Shown: positions 1 through 5,334, counted from the first letter of the stretch. The stretch is 8,465 nucleotides of DNA from Acholeplasmatales bacterium (GCA_024681175.1 JAILBI010000113.1:1-8465), one strand, 5' to 3'. Made by a program: numbers and translations. The notes: generated by a model from the sequence alone, not told the origin.

Positions 1-2
1 CA

Positions 3-176
3 TATACGAAATCAGAAATAAATGAAATGAAAAATTGGTATAATGATTCTACATATGAAAAAACAAATATAAATGATTATAGCTTTAGTATTCCTTCAAA
101 TGATTATATGAATTTAATAAGAATAGATTTAACTATTGATAGTCATAATTTCCAATATTTTTTCTTATTCTTATAA
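3..176 (+). CDS. 3' end of an unrecognised protein-coding gene (5' truncated by the window)
   Basis: An open frame runs from position 3 to a TAA at 174-176, giving 57 visible residues. The other two forward frames hit stops within about 25 bases, so this is the likely coding frame. The tail is polar and rich in Asn, Tyr and Ser (for example YSFSIPSNDYMNLIRIDL) and ends in an aromatic, hydrophobic stretch, FQYFFLFL. An internal ATG at 27 has no ribosome binding site, so I treat the gene as entering from outside the window. A strong hairpin starts 7 bases after the stop. I do not recognise the family and assign no function. The composition matches the neighbouring genes. Confidence 0.6.
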   Translation, partial: YTKSEINEMKNWYNDSTYEKTNINDYSFSIPSNDYMNLIRIDLTIDSHNFQYFFLFL

Positions 177-177
177 T

Positions 178-222
178 AAAAATGGCTGTTAAGATATATA
201 AGTTTCTTAACAGCCACTTTTT
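178..222. terminator. Bidirectional intrinsic terminator
   Basis: A perfect 12-bp inverted repeat (183-194 TGGCTGTTAAGA with 205-216 TCTTAACAGCCA) encloses a 10-nt loop. On the plus strand it is followed by C and a T run; on the minus strand by five T's. It sits 7 nt after the stop of the upstream plus-strand gene and 9 nt after the stop of the minus-strand P-loop gene. It should therefore terminate both convergent units. Confidence 0.92.
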
Positions 223-225
223 ATT

Positions 226-654
226 TTATTTTAATTCAATATATTCAAAGCTATCATCTATATCATATTCTTTATCAACTTCATTTGATCTTAAATGATA
301 TAATTTGTCATTTTCAATGTAGCCTGAGAAGGTTGCAACAAGTCTTTTTGATTCTGATAATTTCTTTAAAAATGGTAATAAATCAATATTTGTTCCTTCT
401 TCATATAAAATAGCTTTCTTATCTAATAAGATTTCATCTTGTGAATAAACAGCTAAGAATCCATCCATGAAGCCATATACATAGCTATCATCTTTTCCAT
501 CAGGAATCTTTTTACCAAGTATTTGGTCTAAATTTAAAACTGGGATTCCTTTAGACTTAGAATAATTCTCAAGAAGCTTAGACTTTCCGCAGCCTGGCTT
601 TCCGACAATTAAAAGAAGTTTCTTCTTTGAATTAAATTTTTTATCATTCTGCAT
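226..654 (-). CDS. Small P-loop NTPase, BrxF-like
   Basis: This 142-residue protein has a short Lys-rich N-terminus and a Walker A motif GKPGCGKS at about residues 18-25. A hydrophobic strand with acidic residues (DEILLDKKAILYEE, about 73-86) sits at the Walker B position. The C-terminal part (KRLVATFSG, then L-Y-H and a DKEYDIDDSFEYIEL tail) follows the pattern I recall for BrxF, the roughly 150-residue P-loop protein of type 3 BREX phage defence. That assignment rests on remembered family pattern, not a search; a generic AAA/P-loop kinase is the alternative. The frame extends five codons upstream to an ATG at 667-669, but GGAGG (663-667) overlaps that ATG and lies 8 nt before the ATG at 652-654. 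I therefore choose the latter start. It is monocistronic, with its own promoter and terminator. No PglZ, BrxC, methylase or helicase partner is visible. Confidence 0.6.
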   Translation of the reverse strand: MQNDKKFNSKKKLLLIVGKPGCGKSKLLENYSKSKGIPVLNLDQILGKKIPDGKDDSYVYGFMDGFLAVYSQDEILLDKKAILYEEGTNIDLLPFLKKLSESKRLVATFSGYIENDKLYHLRSNEVDKEYDIDDSFEYIELK

Positions 655-662
655 ATTTAAAT

Positions 663-667
663 CCTCC
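663..667 (-). promoter_or_regulatory. Ribosome binding site deciding the start of the P-loop gene
   Basis: GGAGG on the minus strand lies 8 nt upstream of the ATG at 652-654 and overlaps the more distal in-frame ATG at 667-669. No Shine-Dalgarno sequence precedes the distal ATG, so the shorter protein is favoured. Confidence 0.8.
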
Positions 668-687
668 ATAAGTTTATCGTTAACTTA

Positions 688-716
688 ATTATAAGTTAGT
701 GGCGACTATAATTCAA
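688..716 (-). promoter_or_regulatory. Sigma-A promoter for the BrxF-like P-loop gene
   Basis: On the minus strand, TTGAAT (711-716) and a perfect TATAAT (688-693) are separated by exactly 17 bp. Transcription should begin near 681, leaving a leader of about 27 nt to the chosen ATG. The acyltransferase gene in this window has the same -35/-10 pair. Confidence 0.75.
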
Positions 717-762
717 GATATATAAATTTAAATTAAAATTATTTATAAGTATATAAATAATG

Positions 763-771
763 TGCTATAAT
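763..771 (+). promoter_or_regulatory. Extended -10 promoter of the yqeY-nudix-relQ-map operon
   Basis: TGC followed by perfect TATAAT (766-771) makes an extended -10 element. The sequence at the -35 position (about 743-748, TTATAA) matches consensus poorly, which extended -10 promoters tolerate. The predicted start near 778 leaves a leader of about 15 nt that contains the GAAGG ribosome binding site (781-785). There is no room for a riboswitch or attenuator. Confidence 0.75.
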
Positions 772-793
772 TAGGCGAAAGAAGGATTTTAAA

Positions 794-1213
794 ATGATAT
801 ACGAAGATGTACAAAAGCAAAATATAGAGACTTTAAAGTCAAGAGATAAAGTAGCTCATGAAATTATGAATTTTTTATATGGTAAATTAAAGAAAGCATC
901 AATTGATGGTGGGTTTCAAGGAAAAGAATTACCTGATGATTTAGCAGTTAATATCATTAGAAAGACTTTAAAGGATTTAGAAGAAGAAAGAAAATCAATT
1001 GTTGAAGCTAAGCGCGATACAAAGGACATTGATTTTCAAATGGATTTAATATCTAAATATTTACCTAATATGTTATCAAAGGATGAAATTAAAGATATTA
1101 TATCTAAATTAGATGATAAAACTGTACCAAGTGTAATGAAGCATTTTAAAGCTAATTATAATGGTAGAGTTGATATGAAGGAAGTATCACAAATATTGAA
1201 AGAATTTAATTAA
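794..1213 (+). CDS. yqeY: YqeY family protein (GatB/YqeY domain)
   Basis: This 139-residue protein is close to the usual length of about 147 for YqeY. The family resembles the C-terminal tail domain of the GatB subunit of the tRNA amidotransferase and is thought to act on tRNA or aminoacyl-tRNA; the exact role is unsettled. Visible signatures are a helical N-terminal half with a charged segment (DLEEERKSIVEAKR, about 61-74) and the family motif DLISKYLPNMLSKDEI (about 84-99). The C-terminal block SVMKHFKANYNGRVDMKEVSQILKE (about 113-137) matches the GKVM...GRADGK...V pattern; two short quotes suffice to recognise it, KYLPNML and NGRVDMKEV. GAAGG lies 8 nt before the ATG. It is the first gene of a four-gene operon and ends 5 nt before the Nudix gene. 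Confidence 0.88.
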   Translation: MIYEDVQKQNIETLKSRDKVAHEIMNFLYGKLKKASIDGGFQGKELPDDLAVNIIRKTLKDLEEERKSIVEAKRDTKDIDFQMDLISKYLPNMLSKDEIKDIISKLDDKTVPSVMKHFKANYNGRVDMKEVSQILKEFN

Positions 1214-1218
1214 TAATT

Positions 1219-1725
1219 ATGATGGATTATTGTTATGAATGTGGAGAAAAATTAATAATTAAAGAATTAGAGCATGAAGGAATGATTCCTTTTTGTCCAA
1301 AATGTAATCAATATAGATTTCCTATTTTTTCATCTGCAGTAAGTGTAATTATTCTTGATAAGGATAAGAAAAAAACATTACTTGTTAAGCAATATCATAC
1401 TAATAAATATAGGCTTGTTGCAGGCTATATTAATAAAGGTGAAAGTGCAGAGGAGGCTCTTATTCGTGAAATGGGTGAGGAGCTTGGTGTTAAGCCTATA
1501 GAATATAAATTATTAAAAACATTATATTTTGATAAAAGTAATACTTTAATGATTAATTTTTATGCTGTATTAGATAATTATAATGTTAATCCTAATTATG
1601 AAATAGATGAATATGCTTGGGTTGATATAGAAGATTGTGAAGCTAATTTAGCTGAAGCAAAAATAGCTTTACAATTCTTTAAATATTACCAAAGCATTAG
1701 GAAGGAAGATTATGGAAATTTCTAA
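1219..1725 (+). CDS. Zinc-ribbon Nudix hydrolase, NudC-like
   Basis: This 168-residue protein has an N-terminal zinc ribbon (C5-x2-C8 and C26-x2-C29). A complete Nudix box follows from G69 to V91 (G-x5-E75-x7-R83-E84-M-G-E87-E88-L-G90-V91), which supplies the metal-binding glutamates for pyrophosphate cleavage of nucleoside diphosphate compounds. Zinc ribbon plus Nudix box is the layout of NudC NAD(H) pyrophosphatase/deNADding enzymes. However, the NudC specificity motif SQPWPFPxS is absent; residues about 101-109 (TLYFDKSNT) occupy its place just before LMINF. Full NudC proteins are also longer, with another N-terminal domain. The substrate is therefore open. Two ATGs in tandem (1219, 1222) could be the start. 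Neither has a good ribosome binding site, which suggests translational coupling to yqeY, 5 nt upstream. Its last 14 bases overlap relQ. Confidence 0.85.
   Translation: MMDYCYECGEKLIIKELEHEGMIPFCPKCNQYRFPIFSSAVSVIILDKDKKKTLLVKQYHTNKYRLVAGYINKGESAEEALIREMGEELGVKPIEYKLLKTLYFDKSNTLMINFYAVLDNYNVNPNYEIDEYAWVDIEDCEANLAEAKIALQFFKYYQSIRKEDYGNF
1699..1706 (+). promoter_or_regulatory. Strong ribosome binding site for relQ inside the Nudix gene
   Basis: AGGAAGGA ends 5 nt before the ATG at 1712 and is embedded in the last codons of the Nudix gene. It supports the overlapping start and implies independent, efficient initiation of the alarmone synthetase. Confidence 0.8.
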
Positions 1726-2395
1726 TAAAATAGATGTTACTGATAGTAGCTATTTTAGAATGGATGAGCAATCTAAAAGGCTTTTAAAGCAATATTTTAA
1801 AATAGAAAATTTTTATCGTTATGCCTTAAAGGAAATGCAGATAAAAATAGAAAATATTAATGATTATTGTGAAAAAAGTGTTGCGCATAATCCTATTCAT
1901 AATATCGAATCTAGAATTAAAAATCCTGTTAATATTATTGAAAAGATGCATAGAAGAGGTTATGAAATGACTTTAAATAACCTTGAAACTAAATTATATG
2001 ATATTGCAGGATTAAGGGTTGTTTGTAACTATATTGATGATATTTATAGAGTAAATGATTTACTTAAAATGCAATCTGGTGTTAAATTTAGAGAAGAAAA
2101 GGATTATATAAAAAATCCTAAGCCATCAGGATATCGTTCACTTCATACTATCTTAGATGTTGAAATAACTATTGGCTATTCAAAAAAGATTGTTCCAGTT
2201 GAAATTCAATTTAGAACAATTGCCATGGATATGTGGGCATCATTAGAGCATGAATTACGATATAAGGCTAATAATGTTTATACTGATGATGAAAAGCAAA
2301 GATTAAGAAAGCATTCTGATGATTTATATGATATAGATCTTAGTATGCAAAAATTATATATTAGAAAGAGTGCAAGAGAAACAGAAGATGATTAA
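1712..2395 (+). CDS. relQ: Small alarmone synthetase, (p)ppGpp synthetase of the RelQ/YjbM type
   Basis: This 227-residue, single-domain protein transfers pyrophosphate from ATP to GDP or GTP to make (p)ppGpp in the cytoplasm. Length fits small alarmone synthetases (about 210-230); there is no HD hydrolase, TGS or ACT domain, so it is not a long RelA/SpoT enzyme. Visible motifs are the basic ATP-binding stretch SRIKNPVNIIEKMHRRG (about 67-83), DIAGLRVVC with catalytic D97, the G-loop region NPKPSGYRSLHT (about 135-146), and VEIQFRT with catalytic E164, followed by MWASLEHELRYK (about 174-185). The C-terminal charged helix is typical of the RelQ tetramer-forming tail. The start overlaps the Nudix gene by 14 nt, and its stop overlaps map by 8 nt. 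In Bacillus the orthologue yjbM is followed by NAD kinase; here it is followed by map. RelP is the alternative paralogue name. Confidence 0.92.
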   Translation: MEISNKIDVTDSSYFRMDEQSKRLLKQYFKIENFYRYALKEMQIKIENINDYCEKSVAHNPIHNIESRIKNPVNIIEKMHRRGYEMTLNNLETKLYDIAGLRVVCNYIDDIYRVNDLLKMQSGVKFREEKDYIKNPKPSGYRSLHTILDVEITIGYSKKIVPVEIQFRTIAMDMWASLEHELRYKANNVYTDDEKQRLRKHSDDLYDIDLSMQKLYIRKSARETEDD

Positions 2396-3203
2396 TTATG
2401 AACAATTGATTGAAAAATATCTTAAGCTTGGTGTTTCAAAAAAGGATTTACCTACAAAGGAAATGATTAAAACACCAGAACAAATTGAAGGAATAAGATA
2501 TGCTTCAATTTGTAATACTAAAATTCTTGATGCAGTAGATAAAGAAATTAAAATAGGTATGTCTACACAGGATATTGATGATATTGTCGCAAGAGAAACA
2601 AAGAAATACGAAGGACAATCTGCACCACTTGAGGTTAATTTCCCTAAATGTGTTTGTACATCTGTAAATGATTGTGTATGTCATGGTATCCCATCAAAAA
2701 ATGTCATTTTAAAGGAAGGTGACATTGTTAATGTTGATGTTGAAACTAAAATAAAGGGATATTATGGTGATTCATCAAGAATGTATATGATGGGTAAGGT
2801 AGATCCAATTGCTAAAGAGCTTGTAGAGGTTACAAAGGAAGCACTTGATTTATGTGTTAAAGAAATAAAGCCTTTTATGAGATTAGGTGATATTGGTTAT
2901 ATTATTAATAAGCATGTTACTAAGCATGGCTTTTCTGTTGTAAGGGAAATAGGTGGTCATGGTGTTGGTATTGAGATGCATGAAGATCCATATGTATGTC
3001 ATTATGGTAAAAAAGACACAGGCATGGTCTTATTCCCTGGTATGGTATTTACAATAGAGCCAATGATTAATGAAGGCGATAGACATGTATTTTTAGATAG
3101 CTCTAATGATTGGGAAATATATACTCAGGATGGATTATTATCTGCACAATGGGAATATACCTTATTAATGACAGAAGAAGGATTAGAAATATTATCTAAA
3201 TAA
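2388..3203 (+). CDS. map: Methionine aminopeptidase, type I
   Basis: This enzyme removes the initiator methionine from nascent proteins and uses two divalent metals. In a 271-residue protein counted from ATG 2388, the five metal ligands are present: D117 (VNVDVET), D128 (GDSSR), H191 (GGHGVGIEMHE), E224 (FTIEPM) and E256 (QWEYTLL). The conserved substrate-site His of the VCHGIPS motif is H99. About 28 residues precede the usual KTPEQIEGIR start of the catalytic domain, a modest N-terminal extension of unknown role. The frame stays open up to a GTG at 2370, but that codon has no better ribosome binding site. The ATG at 2388 overlaps the relQ stop by 8 nt (ATGATTAA), typical of coupled translation, so I prefer it. 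It is the last gene of the operon; a terminator follows 8 nt later. Confidence 0.93.
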   Translation: MINYEQLIEKYLKLGVSKKDLPTKEMIKTPEQIEGIRYASICNTKILDAVDKEIKIGMSTQDIDDIVARETKKYEGQSAPLEVNFPKCVCTSVNDCVCHGIPSKNVILKEGDIVNVDVETKIKGYYGDSSRMYMMGKVDPIAKELVEVTKEALDLCVKEIKPFMRLGDIGYIINKHVTKHGFSVVREIGGHGVGIEMHEDPYVCHYGKKDTGMVLFPGMVFTIEPMINEGDRHVFLDSSNDWEIYTQDGLLSAQWEYTLLMTEEGLEILSK

Positions 3204-3211
3204 GAATAATA

Positions 3212-3250
3212 AAGTCTTAATGTAAAAAACATTAAGATTTTTTATTTTTT
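3212..3250 (+). terminator. Intrinsic terminator of the yqeY-map operon
   Basis: The perfect stem TCTTAATGT (3215-3223) / ACATTAAGA (3229-3237) has a 5-nt A loop. It can be extended by a G-T and two A-T pairs and is followed by a long T-rich run from 3238. It begins 8 nt after the map stop. Confidence 0.88.
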
Positions 3251-3298
3251 TAAAATATTTTTAAATTTTTTAAGATTTTATGTCTCTTATATATAGTG

Positions 3299-3304
3299 AG
3301 GAGG
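3299..3304 (+). promoter_or_regulatory. Ribosome binding site deciding the start of the DUF1016 nuclease
   Basis: AGGAGG lies 9 nt before the ATG at 3314. A GTG at 3296, in frame and six codons upstream, overlaps this element and cannot use it, so ATG 3314 is the supported start. Confidence 0.85.
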
Positions 3305-3313
3305 CATAAATAT

Positions 3314-4291
3314 ATGAAAGAAAATGAATTACAAGAATTAGATTATTTTAATGACTTAAAAACAATTAAAGAGACTATTAGACAAAATCAAAATAAGGCA
3401 ATGGTTTATGTTAATAGTCAAATGATAATGACTTATTATCAAATTGGTACAATTATTAATAAAAGAAAGGAGTGGGGAAATAAATATATAGAAAAATTAT
3501 CAAATGATTTAAAAGAATATGGTAAAGGATATTCATATGAATCGTTAAAAAGAATGGGAATGATTGTCAGTGAATTTTCATTTGAAGAAATTAGGTCCCA
3601 AGCTGGGACCAAAATTCCTTGGAGAACTTTAGTTGAAATAGTATACAAGTCAAACACTCATGAAGAAATGTTATATTACATCAACCAAACACATAAAAAT
3701 GGTTGGTCTAGATCTATGGTATTAAATCAGATTTCATTAAAATTGTATGAAAGATCTTTAATTAAACCTGATACTACACCTATAGTTAAATCTGATGATT
3801 CTATTAATGAAATATTTAAAGATACATATGTAATAGAATTTACTGATAAAGAAAAGATTAAAACTGAAAAAGATTTAAAGAACGAGATGATAAATAATAT
3901 CATCAAATTCTTAGAAGAATTAGGGCCAGGATTTACACTTGCAGGAAAGGAATATAAATTAGTTACTCCTACAAGAAAAGATTATTATATAGATTTATTA
4001 ATGTATCATACTAAGATACATGCATATGTAGTAATTGAGGTTAAAATAGGAGAATTTGAACCTCAAGATTTTGGACAATTAACATTTTATGTAAATGCCG
4101 TAGATGATCTTGAAAGAACTGAAGTTGATAATGAAACAATAGGCCTTATTATTTGTAAGAATGCAGATAAATATGTAGCTGAAACAACTTTAAAGAAATC
4201 TATTGCAAAGATAGGTATATCTAAATTTAAATTCACAGAAGAATTACCAGAATATTTAGAAAAGAAATTAAATGAAAAAAAAGAGGCATAA
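3314..4291 (+). CDS. DUF1016/YhcG-family protein with PDDEXK nuclease domain
   Basis: This 325-residue protein has the two-part layout of the YhcG family. The N-terminal DUF1016 domain (about 10-150) contains the recognisable stretches KIPWRTLVEIV and NGWSRSMVLNQI. The C-terminal PDDEXK-type nuclease domain (about 175-315) begins near the LGPGFTLAGKEYKL segment. Its candidate active site is D227 (DYYIDLLMYH), E242-x-K244 (VVIEVKIG) and the downstream GQL with Q255, all intact. YhcG-type proteins are widespread in accessory regions and often sit near restriction or other defence genes; their biological role is not settled. It stands alone between the map terminator and tRNA-Lys. I could not assign a clear promoter in 3251-3298, which is mostly A/T runs. 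Its last codons and stop lie within the hairpin that serves as the tRNA terminator on the other strand. Confidence 0.9.
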   Translation: MKENELQELDYFNDLKTIKETIRQNQNKAMVYVNSQMIMTYYQIGTIINKRKEWGNKYIEKLSNDLKEYGKGYSYESLKRMGMIVSEFSFEEIRSQAGTKIPWRTLVEIVYKSNTHEEMLYYINQTHKNGWSRSMVLNQISLKLYERSLIKPDTTPIVKSDDSINEIFKDTYVIEFTDKEKIKTEKDLKNEMINNIIKFLEELGPGFTLAGKEYKLVTPTRKDYYIDLLMYHTKIHAYVVIEVKIGEFEPQDFGQLTFYVNAVDDLERTEVDNETIGLIICKNADKYVAETTLKKSIAKIGISKFKFTEELPEYLEKKLNEKKEA

Positions 4292-4300
4292 GCCTCTTTT
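4275..4300 (-). terminator. Terminator of tRNA-Lys, overlapping the end of the convergent nuclease gene
   Basis: The perfect 9-bp inverted repeat AAAAGAGGC (4279-4287) / GCCTCTTTT (4292-4300) has a 4-nt loop. Read on the minus strand it begins 4 nt after the encoded CCA of the tRNA and runs into eight T's (4275-4282), an excellent intrinsic terminator. On the plus strand only four T's follow, so it is a weaker terminator for the nuclease gene, whose TAA stop is in the loop. Confidence 0.85.
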
Positions 4301-4304
4301 AAAC

Positions 4305-4380
4305 TGGTGGACTCTTGGGGACTCGAACCCCAGACCCACTGATTAAGAGTCAGTTGCTCTACCAGCTGAGCTAAGAATCC
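4305..4380 (-). tRNA. trnK: tRNA-Lys (anticodon CTT)
   Basis: The 76-nt gene folds as a complete cloverleaf. The acceptor stem GGATTCT/AGAGTCC contains one T-G wobble. The D arm is GCTC...GAGC, and the anticodon stem ACTGA/TCAGT encloses loop CTCTTAA (anticodon CTT). A 5-nt variable region follows, and the T arm is TGGGG-TTCGAGT-CCCCA. The discriminator is A, and CCA is encoded in the DNA. It reads AAG lysine codons, a minority class in this AT-rich coding. It is convergent with the nuclease gene and downstream of the acyltransferase gene on the same strand. Confidence 0.97.
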
Positions 4381-4405
4381 ATATAAAAATGCGATTGCAA
4401 TAACA

Positions 4406-4433
4406 ATTATAGCAAAAATAAGAGTTATGTCAA
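4406..4433 (-). promoter_or_regulatory. Consensus sigma-A promoter of tRNA-Lys
   Basis: On the minus strand, perfect TTGACA (4428-4433) is followed after 16 bp by perfect TATAAT (4406-4411), which is preceded by TGC (extended -10). The predicted start is near 4399, about 19 nt before the mature tRNA 5' end. It lies 31 bp after the acyltransferase stop, with no clear terminator between them. Read-through from that gene may therefore add to tRNA synthesis. Confidence 0.92.
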
Positions 4434-4464
4434 TGACATTTTTTAATTTCGTTGCTAATTATTT

Positions 4465-5250
4465 TCATTTTTTGATTAAAATTCCATCTTTATAAAAATA
4501 ATCACTTTCTTTTTTGTAATATTCGTCCATTATTTTAAATAAATCATTTGATGCTTTATTTATTGTTTCTTTTCTTGTTTCCTGCTTTTCTACCTTATAA
4601 GGTGGAAGATAATTTAAATGAATACATGGCTTTTTTCTTCTTGTTAATTTATATAAGCCTCTTGGCTTATGATAAGTTAATAAGATAGGAAGAATAATAA
4701 TATCATCTGATGCATAATGAAATATTCCTTGATGGAATGGTCTTATATGATCAGAAAATGGTATTAAGGCTGCTTCAGGATAAAATAATATATTTTCTTT
4801 TTTTCTTTCTAATGTTTTAATTGTTTGTCTATGGAATGAAAGAGTTAATTTAGGATCCTCAGGGATTGGTACTGCACCACCTAATCTAAAATATTTAGAT
4901 ATTATTGGGAATCCTAAATTAGATTGTAATGTTGTAAAATATGTCATTTTAGTTAAAAAGCTTGATCCTATAATTAATGCATCAACAGGATGAGTATGAT
5001 TTGAACACAAAAGAGCCCCTTTTGCATATTTTTTATATTTACGACCCTTTGTTTTAAATCCCCAACATAATAATTTAGGAAATATTAAAAAGAATCTAGT
5101 TATTAAGGCAGTTAAAAAATGACCAAATTTATAAAAAATATTTTTGGGATAAAAATTATAATTATTTTTTAATGTAACCTTTCTAGGATGAAAGCCATTA
5201 TCATATGTATGCTCAGTAGCCGCTTTTTCTTTAGATTCTTTATCTTCCAT
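4465..5250 (-). CDS. PlsC-family 1-acylglycerol-3-phosphate acyltransferase, divergent
   Basis: This 261-residue protein is likely to transfer acyl chains to a glycerophosphate-type lipid at the inner face of the membrane. A polar N-terminus is followed by an aromatic hydrophobic or amphipathic segment (about 42-64) that probably docks on the membrane. The catalytic HX4D motif is NHTHPVD (H85, D90). The second block RLGGAVPIPED (about 122-132) corresponds to the substrate-binding FxRxGxxxIPRD region. The third block is FYPEAALIP (about 156-164), where the usual EGTR/S reads E159-A-A-L. A later block, RPFHQGIFHYA then IILPILL, matches the end of the domain. The altered third block makes the acceptor uncertain, so PlsC function is a family-level call. 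GAGG lies 5 nt before the ATG. The gene ends in TGA. Confidence 0.85.
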   Translation of the reverse strand: MEDKESKEKAATEHTYDNGFHPRKVTLKNNYNFYPKNIFYKFGHFLTALITRFFLIFPKLLCWGFKTKGRKYKKYAKGALLCSNHTHPVDALIIGSSFLTKMTYFTTLQSNLGFPIISKYFRLGGAVPIPEDPKLTLSFHRQTIKTLERKKENILFYPEAALIPFSDHIRPFHQGIFHYASDDIIILPILLTYHKPRGLYKLTRRKKPCIHLNYLPPYKVEKQETRKETINKASNDLFKIMDEYYKKESDYFYKDGILIKK

Positions 5251-5282
5251 GACGTCCTCACTAAATTTTAATTAAAATTTAA

Positions 5283-5311
5283 TTCAATTATACAAATAAT
5301 TGTGTTATAAT
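5283..5311 (+). promoter_or_regulatory. Extended -10 promoter of mnmA-recD2
   Basis: TGT plus perfect TATAAT (5306-5311) forms an extended -10. TTCAAT at 5283-5288, 17 bp upstream, is a weak -35. The predicted start is near 5318, leaving a leader of about 17-20 nt that contains AAAGGA (5324-5329). It overlaps the acyltransferase promoter on the opposite strand. Confidence 0.72.
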
Positions 5312-5315
5312 TCAA
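5287..5315 (-). promoter_or_regulatory. Sigma-A promoter of the acyltransferase gene
   Basis: On the minus strand TTGAAT (5310-5315) and perfect TATAAT (5287-5292) are separated by 17 bp. The predicted start near 5280 gives a leader of about 30 nt to the ATG at 5250. Its -35 box shares bases with the -10 box of the mnmA promoter. Confidence 0.75.
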
Positions 5316-5334
5316 TGAATTTGAAAGGACATTA

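Noticed and set aside
667..669. Distal ATG as the start of the BrxF-like gene
   Set aside because: It has no Shine-Dalgarno sequence, and it overlaps the GGAGG that serves the ATG at 652-654.
2370..2387. GTG start for map at 2370
   Set aside because: It has no better ribosome binding site, lengthens the overlap with relQ to 26 nt, and adds residues outside the family core; ATG 2388 is the more economical start.
3251..3298. Promoter candidate TATATA/TTATAT near 3288-3294 for the nuclease gene
   Set aside because: A start at about 3300 would cut into the ribosome binding site, and no -35 box stands at a suitable distance; the region is mostly A/T runs.
3296..3313. GTG start six codons upstream in the nuclease gene
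   Set aside because: The codon overlaps the AGGAGG element that is correctly spaced for ATG 3314.
3439..3657. Open frame of 72 codons on the minus strand within the nuclease gene
   Set aside because: It is a shadow of a strongly recognisable DUF1016 gene, with no ribosome binding site case and no recognisable motif.
4465..4467. Possible use of TGA as tryptophan (Mollicutes code 4)
   Set aside because: Tryptophans in MnmA, RelQ, MAP and the nuclease use TGG. Reading this TGA as Trp would add only two residues before TAA, so standard code is the simpler reading.
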